Source of the DNA: Candidatus Dependentiae bacterium
GTDB taxonomy: Bacteria; Babelota; Babeliae; Babelales; Vermiphilaceae
Direction of reading: 5' to 3'
Assembly (NCBI GenBank): GCA_026389015.1
Contig: JAPLIR010000029.1
Coordinates: 1 to 64,000 of the forward strand
Length of the DNA: 64,000 bases
A program made the translations under genes and the position numbers. Shown here piece after piece: positions 53,338 through 62,356 of this stretch; the stretch's first letter is position 1, and every line of letters starts with the position of its first letter. Below the pieces are notes generated by a model. That model saw nothing but the letters and a program-made list of their open reading frames with translations, was not told the origin of the DNA and made no database searches.

Positions 53338-53414
53338 GTTTGTGATCGGACGCAGAAAAGCTTAAACTAAGAATGATATATTCACTCGCACCTCAGCAGC
53401 TTCTAGGATTTCCT

Positions 53415-53732
53415 ATGAATAGACATTCAAAAATAATGTATGCCGTACTAGTAATAACCACATTAACCAGCCATGCGCCTTCTTCTGCAATGGCATCTTT
53501 TATAGCACAACGCATGGCTCAATCTCGAACACAATCTGAAACACAAAGAAAAAAAATCGAAGAAAATGAAACCCAAAAAAGACAAGCCGCGGCGCAGTCA
53601 AAAGAAAAAGAAAAATGTGAGGCCCAAAAAGAACGCCAAAAAAGCATAGAAGATGCTGCACAACAGTACAAAACTCAGGTTGAAAAACATAAACAAACCA
53701 AAGCACAGAGCTGGTGGCCATCTTTATTTTAA
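53415..53732 (+). CDS. Small exported coiled-coil protein
   Basis: 105 residues from the ATG at 53415 (AGGA upstream). Signal peptide MNRHSKIMYAVLVITTLTSH ends PSSAM. The rest is a charged Lys/Glu/Gln helix ending WWPSLF. Its N-terminus resembles that of the gene at 56056 (MNTYSKMIYAAFVAMTLASY). Function unknown. Just upstream of ung. Confidence 0.65.
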   Translation: MNRHSKIMYAVLVITTLTSHAPSSAMASFIAQRMAQSRTQSETQRKKIEENETQKRQAAAQSKEKEKCEAQKERQKSIEDAAQQYKTQVEKHKQTKAQSWWPSLF

Positions 53733-53757
53733 TCTATTTATTAAGAACAGTACCGTT

Positions 53758-54471
53758 ATGACAATAATGACACCACGACAACAACAATTTTTTGCCGCGT
53801 TGCCCGATTCTTGGAAAAAGCCATTAGAAGGTGTTTGTGCTAAACCTGAGATTGATGCCCTTGCGCAGTTTTTACAAGAACGCGAAGCAATGGGTGCAAC
53901 AGTATACCCTGCACAACAAAATATCTTTGCTGCATTGCAAGCAACACCATTTGACGATGTAAGCGTCGTGATTGTTGGACAAGACCCCTACCATGGTCCA
54001 GGTCAAGCTCATGGATTAAGTTTTAGTGTGCCACCTGGAGTGCGTGTACCACCTTCTCTGCGTAATATATTCAAAGAGTTACATAGTGACATTGGCATGC
54101 CTATTCCAAAAAATGGTACGCTCACCGGCTGGGCACAGCAAGGCGTGTTATTACTCAATGCTATTTTAACCGTTGAAGAAGGAAAGCCTGCAAGCCATGC
54201 AAACAAAGGTTGGGAGTTTTTCACTGATGCTATTATTGAACAACGGCTCAAACGTAACCATCCAACAGTCTTTATGCTGTGGGGTGCGTATGCACAGAAA
54301 AAAATGCAAAACCTGCATATTCACACCGACCCAGCACGACATTTAATCTTAAAAGCAGCTCACCCATCGCCTCTATCAATAAGAGGATTTCTAGGCTGTC
54401 GCCATTTTTCACAAGCCAATGCTTTTTTAAGGGAGCATGCTATGCCAGAAATTCAGTGGGAAAACTTGTAA
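53758..54471 (+). CDS. ung: Uracil-DNA glycosylase
   Basis: 237 residues from the ATG at 53758; the longer frame from 53653 overlaps the previous gene. Removes uracil from DNA. Family 1 motifs are complete: VVIVGQDPYHGPGQAHGLSF (catalytic Asp), VLLLNAILTVE, and AHPSPLSIRGFLGC (catalytic His). Normal length. Confidence 0.97.
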   Translation: MTIMTPRQQQFFAALPDSWKKPLEGVCAKPEIDALAQFLQEREAMGATVYPAQQNIFAALQATPFDDVSVVIVGQDPYHGPGQAHGLSFSVPPGVRVPPSLRNIFKELHSDIGMPIPKNGTLTGWAQQGVLLLNAILTVEEGKPASHANKGWEFFTDAIIEQRLKRNHPTVFMLWGAYAQKKMQNLHIHTDPARHLILKAAHPSPLSIRGFLGCRHFSQANAFLREHAMPEIQWENL

Positions 54472-54535
54472 AGTCATACACTAGATAAAATGCTCGTATT
54501 CGAAAAATATTAACCAGAGAAAAACCGCATCTTTT

Positions 54536-55717
54536 TTATGATATCTTCTTGAGCAATGTCCCGACTGATTGCCAGCTAACGACTTTTCCAAAAGGCCAGT
54601 TTTGATCATCAGAACCACTATATATAACATACGCTTCTTTTTTTTCGTTTTTAGTGATCCCCTGCCAGGTCTCAATGGCTGAAAAATAACTTGGGATAAC
54701 CGTCTTGCTCGATTTAATTTCCACAGGCACGAGCTTGCTACCCGTATCAATTAAGCAATCAACTTCATGCCCAGAATGATCACGCCAAAAATAAAGGCCT
54801 GGTACTAATTCAAGGTTATAATGCTGCTTGAGTAGGTCAGCTATAATAAATGTTTCAATAAGAGGCCCACGCATTGAATGGTCGATTAATTCATCCGCTG
54901 ATTTAATTCTGAGCAACGAGCACACCAACCCCGTATCAATGAAGTACAGCTTTGGTGACTTTGTCAGTTGTTTGCCAAAATTTTTATAGTACGGCTGCAA
55001 AAAGAATACAACATAACTTGCTTCTAATATTGAAAGCCATGCTTTAACCGTTTTATCGTCAATGCCACAATCATTACCCAATGAAGAATAATTAATTGTT
55101 TGTCCAGTCCTACCGGCACACAAACTAATAAATTTTTTAAATAACATCAGATCGGTAATATTTTTTATTTGCCGCACATCGCGTTCTAAATACGTCGCTG
55201 TATAACCTTGGTACAATCTTTTGACCGATATTTCTTCCGCGTACAATGCTGGATAAGAACCAGTAAATACTGCCGTCTCAATTTTTTCGGGCAGCAAGCC
55301 AGCATCACCAATTTCTGCGATTGAAAGAGGCAATAACGTAATAATGGCTATTCTGCCTGCCAATGTTTGCGTAATGGATTGGCTTACCAAAAAGTTTTGA
55401 GACCCGGTGACAATAAAGAAACCCTTTTTTTTCTCTTCGTCTACCATGGTTTGTATGTAAGAAAGCAAATGGGGCGCATGCTGAATTTCATCTAAAATAA
55501 TGCCATGATCAGTTGGGTAGTCATTCAAAAAACTTCTTGGGTCAGCATGAGCCAACGCACGCACATCATAGTCTTCCAAGGAGATATATTTGTGTTGAGA
55601 AAACACATGCCGCGCCAACGTTGTTTTTCCCGCCTGCCGCGGACCTAAGATGGCTACCACGCCATATTCTTGAGCAGCTTCTTTTAACTGAGGCGTTATT
55701 GCTCGTTTAATGTACAT
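54536..55717 (-). CDS. AAA ATPase with DUF4143 domain
   Basis: 393 residues. Walker A GPRQAGKT near 25-32, Walker B GIILDEIQHAPHLL near 72-85, the FIVTGSQNFLVS sensor, and a C-terminal DUF4143-type domain with YFWRDHSGHEVDCLIDTGS and VPVEIKSSKT, a nuclease-like pattern. This family is widespread and its role is poorly known. AAAGGAA precedes the start. Convergent with ung. Confidence 0.92.
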   Translation of the reverse strand: MYIKRAITPQLKEAAQEYGVVAILGPRQAGKTTLARHVFSQHKYISLEDYDVRALAHADPRSFLNDYPTDHGIILDEIQHAPHLLSYIQTMVDEEKKKGFFIVTGSQNFLVSQSITQTLAGRIAIITLLPLSIAEIGDAGLLPEKIETAVFTGSYPALYAEEISVKRLYQGYTATYLERDVRQIKNITDLMLFKKFISLCAGRTGQTINYSSLGNDCGIDDKTVKAWLSILEASYVVFFLQPYYKNFGKQLTKSPKLYFIDTGLVCSLLRIKSADELIDHSMRGPLIETFIIADLLKQHYNLELVPGLYFWRDHSGHEVDCLIDTGSKLVPVEIKSSKTVIPSYFSAIETWQGITKNEKKEAYVIYSGSDDQNWPFGKVVSWQSVGTLLKKIS

Positions 55718-56055
55718 AAAAAATTCCTTTATTTTTTACTGGTCCCTAAAATCCGGAATCCAATTCCGAATTTTCTAAGTATACCTTAATAACTATAGCC
55801 AAAGCCTCTCTATTATTCAATATTATTGATTTTTTTGATTCTCTCAGAAGAAAATCGACAGACTAACCCCTTTTACCCTGACAAATCTACCCCAATTGAG
55901 CCATACCAGGCAATAATTGACGATTAACTCATTATAAGTCATTCTATGGATTAATTATTTCTACTTGACATTTTATTCTGTCCTGATATCCTAAGATATA
56001 ATAGGCAAAAAATGGAGCCTAAAATCGTATAAAATCTAATTTTAAGGAGTTCTTT
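55718..56055. other. Intergenic region with promoter for the next gene
   Basis: 338 bases between divergent genes. TTGACA (55965-55970), 16-base spacer and TATCCT (55987-55992) form a probable plus-strand promoter 64 bases before 56056. A TATAAT lies at 55997-56002. Nothing else recognised. Confidence 0.45.
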
Positions 56056-57540
56056 ATGAACACATATTCAAAAATGATCTATGCCGCATTCGTAGCCATG
56101 ACGCTAGCAAGCTATACGCCTTCTTTTGCTTGCCATAGAGGCGATTCTCATGGAGATTCTATATCTGTATGCTGCTGCAATGATGCGAACAGTCATGGAA
56201 GCGGTGGCGGCAGCGACAGTCGCGGCAGTAATGGCGATGGCGGCGGTCATGGTGGTAGTTATAGCGATGGCAACAGTGGCGGTTATGACTACGGCCATGG
56301 CGACGGTCGTAATAGTGATGGCACGTATGGCGACTGGTCTCCAAGTGCTTATCAGAAGGGACAAGGTTGTCCTGTAGGACATTATTTTGCTGGATTTCCA
56401 AAACGTTATGATGGGCAGCCGGACACATCAAAGCCTATTTTTGTAGCGTATCCCAAGGGCACCGCAAACAATCCAATCGCCGGCGTTAATCAATCATCTA
56501 ATTATGGCCAGCTTCAAGCTCAGGAAATTGTAACATTTCGACAAGCATGTCAAACAAGAGAATTATGCAGCAAGTATGTAGCACCTAATGGCCAAGTTTG
56601 CACTAAAGATGAAGTGATTAAAGCTAAAGCTGATGCCGCAAAACTATTGGCAAAAATAAAAGAGATTAATGAATCTTTAAGTAAAGAAAAATCCGATCCA
56701 GGTCCAGACAATGAACAAAGTGCATTAATCCATGTTACGCAAGATGGCGTAGTATGCACAAGTTCAGAACTGCTGTTGTCTACCGCTACCTTCGGCACAT
56801 GGAGCAAAAAAGACAAAGTCATCGGAGGCTTTCAAGATATAGCAGCCCTTGTTGTGTCAAATACTTCCGATACTTCATTAAAACAAGTAAAAGAAGAATG
56901 CGCACTTCAAAATATTTCTCATAGGGTGAGATTGCAAAATCCTGATCGTTTTTGCTCCAAAGATTATAATGCAGCACGTGAAGTACAATGGAGCTTTAAA
57001 ACTGAACAGGACAGAGAAGATGCACGGGCATATTTAGAATCAGTAGAAAATGGTAAACAAACAGTTTCAGATTTTCTCATGAATGACTTTGTCAGCAAAA
57101 TGTTTGGAAACCCAGAAAGTCGATCAGAATGTCTTGATGCTCGACCAATGACCACGCAAGAATGCAAAGCTGATGGCGAAGAAAGAGCTAGTTCATCATC
57201 ATCATCATCATCATCTTCTTCTTCTTCTTCTTCATCATCATCTTCTTCTTCAGCAGCAGGAGCAAGCACAGCTCGAATTAATTCCCTGCAACAAGCAATT
57301 GATGCTTCAGCTCGAAGAATAGAAATGCTTGATGCACAAAAGAAAATGCTGGAAAAATGCATTGAAGAAGCTGATAAAGTAGAAAAAGAAGTACAGACTA
57401 AAGTGGATGCTACAACTTTTTATAGAAACATAACCAGCTCCTACCCTCAAAGAGCTGAATCATTAACCCTTGGACAATATAAAGCTGAGCAAGAAGCACT
57501 GGCTAGACGAATAGCATCGAATAAAGCTAAGGGAAAGTAA
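56056..57540 (+). CDS. Exported Gly/Ser/His-rich protein with poly-Ser tract
   Basis: 494 residues. Signal peptide at about 1-25 (ending SFA). Residues about 27-112 are rich in Gly, Ser, Asp and His (GDGGGHGGSYSDG-like units, CCC at 39-41). A run of about 21 serines lies at 379-399, encoded by TCA/TCT repeats at 57190-57252, and can vary by slippage. A coiled-coil end follows. Several Cys (for example ECALQ, SRSECLD) suggest disulphides. AAGGAG precedes the ATG. Function unknown. Confidence 0.75.
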   Translation: MNTYSKMIYAAFVAMTLASYTPSFACHRGDSHGDSISVCCCNDANSHGSGGGSDSRGSNGDGGGHGGSYSDGNSGGYDYGHGDGRNSDGTYGDWSPSAYQKGQGCPVGHYFAGFPKRYDGQPDTSKPIFVAYPKGTANNPIAGVNQSSNYGQLQAQEIVTFRQACQTRELCSKYVAPNGQVCTKDEVIKAKADAAKLLAKIKEINESLSKEKSDPGPDNEQSALIHVTQDGVVCTSSELLLSTATFGTWSKKDKVIGGFQDIAALVVSNTSDTSLKQVKEECALQNISHRVRLQNPDRFCSKDYNAAREVQWSFKTEQDREDARAYLESVENGKQTVSDFLMNDFVSKMFGNPESRSECLDARPMTTQECKADGEERASSSSSSSSSSSSSSSSSSSSSAAGASTARINSLQQAIDASARRIEMLDAQKKMLEKCIEEADKVEKEVQTKVDATTFYRNITSSYPQRAESLTLGQYKAEQEALARRIASNKAKGK

Positions 57541-57566
57541 TTTCGATTCATTCAACATGATTTAAA

Positions 57567-57605
57567 AGCGCCCTATGGAGCCTAAAAACTATAGGGCACT
57601 TTTTT
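57567..57605 (+). terminator. Terminator
   Basis: GCCCTAT (57570-57576) / ATAGGGC (57591-57597), 14-nt loop, T-run ending at 57605. Confidence 0.7.
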
Positions 57606-57639
57606 AGTGTCAACGTGAGCATTAAATATCAAAATCATT

Positions 57640-58755
57640 TTACCTCTTTTTGCTCTTCAGTACCTTTGGCACAGCCGCCTCATACTTTTCAAATTCTGCT
57701 TCTATTTCTTCAATAGTCGGCAAGCTACTCTTTAACTCCTTAGGCAACTTCTTTATAATGGCTGTTTCATACTCTGCTATGCCAATCGGCTTTTTAATAT
57801 CACGCAAAGCATATTCCGCAGTAAAATTCTTTTTCGTTTTGCACAGAATGAGCCCTATGGTTGGCTTATCATGCTCATCGCGTATCAAATCATCTATCGC
57901 CGACAGATAAAAGTTAAGCTGGCCAACATCGCGCGGATCAAAAGCTCTTGCCTTTAATTCAACAACCACATAACATTTCAATTTGACGTGATAGAAGAGT
58001 AAATCAATATAATAATCATCGCCATCTACTTCTAAATGATATTGCCTACCAATTAATGCAAAACCTTTGCCCATCTCAAGCAAAAGCTTTTGAACATGTT
58101 CTATGAGGCCCTGCTCAAGATCGCGCTCCATATGTTCGGCATGCAACGTTAAAAAATCAAAAATATAAGGATCTTTAAACGATTGTTGTGCCATATCAGA
58201 ATGAGACGCGGGCAAAGTTTTAGAAAAATTAGTTATAGCCTTGCCCTCACGCTTATAAAGATCAGATTTTATCCACGTCTCAAGCATGCTACGACTCCAG
58301 CCATATTCTATAGTTTTTTGAGCATACCATAAGCGCTGTTTATCATCTTTTAACTTAAATAGAAGAACAACATTATGTCCCCATGGAATGTTAAAAATTG
58401 CAAAATCGTCTAATTGTGTCACAGCTTGTGACACAATTTCATAAGCAGCATAGAATGCCTTCATCCGAAAGATATTAACTTTGGAAAAACCACTCATTCC
58501 TGGGAATGAATTTTGAAGATCTTCTGCTAACTTTTCAATAACATGAGACCCCCAACCATTTTTTTGTTGTTGAGCGACAATCACTTTGCCAATAGACCAA
58601 TAAAGCTTAAGCAGCTCTCTATTAACAGAAAAAGTTGCCCTAACTTGAGCTTCTTTAATCTGTTGCTTAATCATAGCCAACGTCGAGATATATTCTTTTA
58701 CAGAAGCAACCTCTTTTTTAAGCAATGTTTTTTTGGTACTTATTTTTTTATTCAT
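57640..58755 (-). CDS. DUF1016 / YhcG-type PD-(D/E)XK nuclease-like protein
   Basis: 371 residues. The N-terminal DUF1016 part contains LLKLYWSIGKVIVAQQ and FPGMSGFSKVNIFRMKAFY. The C-terminal nuclease-like part contains YYIDLLFYHVKLKCYVVVELK (D ... E-x-K motif) and VGQLNFYLSAID. Such genes occur widely, sometimes with restriction or toxin systems; function unproven. Located 17 bases downstream of the MazG-like gene and probably co-transcribed. Confidence 0.9.
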   Translation of the reverse strand: MNKKISTKKTLLKKEVASVKEYISTLAMIKQQIKEAQVRATFSVNRELLKLYWSIGKVIVAQQQKNGWGSHVIEKLAEDLQNSFPGMSGFSKVNIFRMKAFYAAYEIVSQAVTQLDDFAIFNIPWGHNVVLLFKLKDDKQRLWYAQKTIEYGWSRSMLETWIKSDLYKREGKAITNFSKTLPASHSDMAQQSFKDPYIFDFLTLHAEHMERDLEQGLIEHVQKLLLEMGKGFALIGRQYHLEVDGDDYYIDLLFYHVKLKCYVVVELKARAFDPRDVGQLNFYLSAIDDLIRDEHDKPTIGLILCKTKKNFTAEYALRDIKKPIGIAEYETAIIKKLPKELKSSLPTIEEIEAEFEKYEAAVPKVLKSKKR

Positions 58756-58772
58756 TCTCTTATGTTCCTTTT

Positions 58773-59183
58773 TTACTTATCCGGCCTATCAATCTTAGGA
58801 TACTGAACAGGACGACTAGCATAATACGCGGCCTGAGGATTGGCTTCGTCAACATCAACATATGAACAATAAACTTTGTCCTCAAAGCCGCCGTTGCGTT
58901 CTTTTTTTGCCAAACGTACTGCTTCAATAGTTGCCAAATCAATATTCTGCGCTTTTGCCAACGCATGAATAACTTCTATGACATCCCCAAGCTCTTCTGC
59001 TAATTCTTTATGATCAACCGCATCAATGGACTCTTGTGCCTCTTCAAGCAACTTCTTTTTAAGAAGCTCTGTATATTCTTCTGATTCGGCAACGCGCTCA
59101 TGCACGATGACGCCTTTGCTTCTAAGGCTGTTAGGTATTTTATCACGAATTAATTTATCAACGTTAAATCGAATAAGTGCCAT
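58773..59183 (-). CDS. MazG-like nucleotide pyrophosphohydrolase
   Basis: 136 residues. KLIRDKIPNSLRSKG at the start and the EEAQESID ... EELGDVIEVIHAL motif carry the Glu/Asp metal ligands of the all-alpha NTP pyrophosphatase family. These enzymes clear unusual nucleotides. AAGGAAT precedes the start. Operon with the DUF1016 gene. Confidence 0.87.
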   Translation of the reverse strand: MALIRFNVDKLIRDKIPNSLRSKGVIVHERVAESEEYTELLKKKLLEEAQESIDAVDHKELAEELGDVIEVIHALAKAQNIDLATIEAVRLAKKERNGGFEDKVYCSYVDVDEANPQAAYYASRPVQYPKIDRPDK

Positions 59184-59212
59184 GTAATTATTCCTTACAC
59201 AAAAAAACTTTT

Positions 59213-59683
59213 TTATAAATCAGTACCATGAACATCAATGCACTTCGGCTGGAGCTTAGCAATTGATGACTTCAAACTTGTATCATCATGTATCAGAGCA
59301 TAAAAAACAGCTTTATCAGCTTTTCTTACAGCACGCTTTGCTTTTTCAATTTCCCATTCTGCAGATATTATTGCACTCTTTGCTTCTTCTATCTTAAGTT
59401 TTTCTTGCCCAACTCTACGCTCTAAAAGCTGATCATCACCAGGTATAAGGTCGGTAGAATAAGGAATTAAACTTTCATAGCGTTTTATAAAACGCTTATT
59501 TTCAGCAAGCGCCTGCTTATTATATCTTAGGAATACCTCTTTATGGGCTAACATCTGTTCTGCCTGCAATAACATTTTAATCTTACATTGATTCACACAC
59601 GTACACATGCCACGCAATGACATCGCATCATTCATCGTGTAAAAAGTGAAAAGCCCTGCTATGAGTAATAAAAAACGTTTCAT
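59213..59683 (-). CDS. Exported helical protein of unknown function
   Basis: 156 residues. Signal peptide ends MNDAM near 21, sharing the Ala-Met junction. The rest is helical, charged and rich in Ala/Lys/Glu with early Cys pairs (CTCVNQC). AGGAAAAATT precedes the start. Not recognised. Confidence 0.65.
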   Translation of the reverse strand: MKRFLLLIAGLFTFYTMNDAMSLRGMCTCVNQCKIKMLLQAEQMLAHKEVFLRYNKQALAENKRFIKRYESLIPYSTDLIPGDDQLLERRVGQEKLKIEEAKSAIISAEWEIEKAKRAVRKADKAVFYALIHDDTSLKSSIAKLQPKCIDVHGTDL

Positions 59684-59763
59684 AATTTTTCCTATCTATT
59701 GCAAAACGAGATAACTGTTATGGTACTGTATCAGTATAGCTACTATTACATGAGGATAAAAAT

Positions 59764-60225
59764 ATGAAGTTGAATTATCTTGTTTTTTCTACGATCACTT
59801 TAACGGTAGCCTACATCGGCAAATTATTAACCGCAAACAATATGGCCTGGTACAAAACACTTACCTTACCAGCAATAACCCCACCAAGTTGGTTATTCGG
59901 CGTTGTATGGCCAATACTGTATATACTTACTACCATTGCCGCACTGCTCGTTTGGAATCGACATAAACACGATAAGCGCTTTGTTATGATCATGACATTA
60001 TTCGCTCTCAATGCTGGATTAAACCTCGCGTGGACATATCTTTTTTTCAAAAACCACCTTATAACAGAAGCACTGCTTGATGCGATTGCTCTTGAAGTGA
60101 CCATTGTATCACTCATTGCATTACTTTGGACAAACATGCGTACCGCCGCACTGCTCCTTGTGCCTTATGCCGTATGGACGCTCTTTGCAATAGTACTCAA
60201 TTACCAAATTTGGCAACTCAATTAA
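59764..60225 (+). CDS. tspO: TspO/MBR family membrane protein
   Basis: 153 residues with five membrane helices. Family signature: WYKTLTLPAITPPSWLFGVV, WPILYILTTIAA, NLAWTYLFF, PYAVWTLFAIVLNYQIWQLN. TspO binds porphyrins and sterols and is the relative of the mitochondrial translocator protein; its role here is unknown. GAGGAT precedes the ATG. Confidence 0.95.
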   Translation: MKLNYLVFSTITLTVAYIGKLLTANNMAWYKTLTLPAITPPSWLFGVVWPILYILTTIAALLVWNRHKHDKRFVMIMTLFALNAGLNLAWTYLFFKNHLITEALLDAIALEVTIVSLIALLWTNMRTAALLLVPYAVWTLFAIVLNYQIWQLN

Positions 60226-60452
60226 TCCCACAATAAATAGTGTGTTGATAGAGATAAGAACCAATAACTTTTTGCTGCCAAGCCGTCAATTGTGTTTGGG
60301 TAAATAATCCAATTAAAATAACTACAACATGTGTTCCTAGGCTATCCACCTCAAAAGTAGAGCAGCAAGACTCTTTTTGCTCAAACATTATTATTACGAT
60401 AAAGTATCATAAGCGTCACACACAAGAACTCTTTTAAAACTCATCACTCGAA

Positions 60453-60911
60453 ATGAAACATATGTCTTTAAAATTCATTAAAATAAGTCTCATGCTCATT
60501 ACCCTGCAATCATCAGCTGTATTTGCCGAAACACAAGCTGATCAACCAATCATTAATAACAAAAATCTTATTCATTATTTAGCACACATATGCACAGGTG
60601 GATTATCTTATATTGCCTGTGTAGGAATCCAAATAGTAAACGATTTGGTAACAGGAGATGCAGCTGTTAATAGTGAAAAATATGTCATAAAAAGAACCTT
60701 TAAAGCTGATGAAACTTCAAGAACATTGATGGTCTTACCTTGTTTGGCAACTCAATGTTACATTCTCTATAACACACCACAATGGACCGATACGCATGTA
60801 TTACAAAAAGACTCTGTGCGCACCAGAAAGCAGAATATCGTTCCTTTTCTCATCAGACTGTTTATTCGCAATCCAATTGGCGTTGCACTAGGCGAATACG
60901 CCACTGACTAA
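60453..60911 (+). CDS. Exported protein of unknown function
   Basis: 152 residues. Signal peptide at about 1-27 (ending AVFAE). A second hydrophobic stretch near 43-60 (IHYLAHICTGGLSYIACVGI). Four or more Cys. No clear ribosome site; the start may be at 60462. Function unknown. Converges with the interrupted gene at 60934. Confidence 0.6.
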   Translation: MKHMSLKFIKISLMLITLQSSAVFAETQADQPIINNKNLIHYLAHICTGGLSYIACVGIQIVNDLVTGDAAVNSEKYVIKRTFKADETSRTLMVLPCLATQCYILYNTPQWTDTHVLQKDSVRTRKQNIVPFLIRLFIRNPIGVALGEYATD

Positions 60912-60933
60912 AAAGAGTAAAAATTGCCCTGCT

Positions 60934-61728
60934 CTATTTGCCCCGAGCAATTTTTTCCTGCGCCTCTTCAATGGTTTTTACCCCCTGTTCTCGCAAGACT
61001 TCATTAATGCTTAGATTCAATGCCTCTTGTAACCGTCGATTTACAACAACAGGGTCAAGTTTATATCTATGCGATGCATAGGCATTCAATGCTTCTGTTG
61101 CATGACGCGCCACCGCGCGTGAACCATTCAGCTCTATATATATCAAATTATTCAACATATAACACACATCAAAGTATTCTTTGGCCATCTCATAGTAAGC
61201 AGTGGCCGTAGGGATATTTGGCAGTGTTTTTGCCCGCGCCAAATTTCCATAATATTTAATGATACCGTTTGGTAAAAAAAATGACTTTTTGAGCTCACTA
61301 CTTTTTCTTGCAAGATCGAATAGTACATCAACAAGCTCCGCTGGTTTTGACAACAGCGACGCATCTTCTCCTATGATAGCATACAAGGCAGCATGCACTT
61401 CTTGAGAGACAGTAGCCGGAATATCCCACAATTTCATCATGTTTTCTTTTATTTGATAGTGCGCCAACAATCGCTTATTAAAAAATTCTAACTGGGCTGG
61501 AACAGTCGCAATAGCACTTCGCTCTGCCACCGTAAGATTTTTATAGAGCGGATTATCCAAGCAAGCTTTAACAAAACCCTGTGAGTCAAACATGGCATTT
61601 TTTTGTGCTGCCAATCATTGCTGTTCCTGAGCGTCTTTTTTTTGAGATTCTCCATACATAGGAATCAGGCTTGTAGTATTGCAAATAACAAACGCTAATA
61701 TTCTGAGTGTCTTTTTATTGTTTAACAT
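60934..61728 (-). pseudogene. Nonsense-interrupted paralogue of the toxin-like gene
   Basis: Reading from an ATG at 61728 gives a signal peptide (MLNNKKTLRILAFVICNTTS), then DAQEQQ followed by an in-frame TGA at 61615-61617. The frame continues LAAQKNAMFDSQGF to 60934. The neighbour at 62353 reads EQQRVLAYQQAMFDSQGF at the same place, with Arg where the TGA is, so a single CGA to TGA change is likely. The 225-residue part after the stop is well conserved with the neighbour (DNPLYKNL, FFLPNG, ALNAYASH). It ends before the Ala-rich and toxin-like regions. A TTG at 61614 could restart translation. Confidence 0.7.
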
Positions 61729-61789
61729 TTTTTCCGCTTATATATTGATATTGAATTCCAAATTACTATAATCCGATACTAGCTTATTT

Positions 61790-62356
61790 TCAGTCCATAA
61801 TTGCTAACAATTCTTCTGTTTTCTTAAGCCACTCCTCAGCCACACGTTTATCAATTTTTATTATTTTCAATGGCTTATAGTTTTTTATCCATTCATCGTA
61901 TGTTATATAATCAGTATCACTTTTTTTAGGTTCAATATAATGCCACTTATAGACAGGAGCAATTTCTAATACTATGTCATTATCCCTATTGTAAAGCCAC
62001 GTGGATAATCCTCTTTTTTCCCATAACAGATTATGCTCTCCTACCCAAAAATTTGTGCCTGATTTGAGTGGTAAACTGACGCGACCACTAAGCTCCTGAT
62101 TCCATAAAAAGCCTATATTTTCTTTTATAGAATCATGCAACTTACAAGCATTATCAATAGCTTCGGTCAACAAAACTTTAAATGGTTCTAATGCAAAACT
62201 AATAGAATCGTCAAACAATAAGTATTGTATGTTATCTGATGTTTCAAAAAAAATTTTAATTTCATCGCAAACATGTAACCGTTCGTACTCAAAAGGTATT
62301 ACCATGCTCAAGAATTGAGAATCATCGATTATCAAAATAATGTTTTGTGTTTTCAT
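61790..62356 (-). CDS. Candidate immunity protein
   Basis: 188 residues without a signal peptide, acidic, with many aromatic residues (WKRGLSTWLYN-like, YKWHYIEP). Not recognised. Its ATG overlaps the stop of the large toxin-like gene by 4 bases (ATGA), the common arrangement of toxin and immunity genes. Being cytoplasmic, acidic and tightly linked supports, but does not prove, an immunity role. Confidence 0.6.
   Translation of the reverse strand: MKTQNIILIIDDSQFLSMVIPFEYERLHVCDEIKIFFETSDNIQYLLFDDSISFALEPFKVLLTEAIDNACKLHDSIKENIGFLWNQELSGRVSLPLKSGTNFWVGEHNLLWEKRGLSTWLYNRDNDIVLEIAPVYKWHYIEPKKSDTDYITYDEWIKNYKPLKIIKIDKRVAEEWLKKTEELLAIMD

Noticed and set aside
61615-61617. TGA as a sense codon in this organism
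   Set aside because: TGA ends gspI (ATGA overlap with gspJ), comM (ATGA overlap with acpS), the ankyrin genes at 13327 and 12-51 kb examples, so TGA is a normal stop; the interrupted paralogue is better explained by a point mutation.
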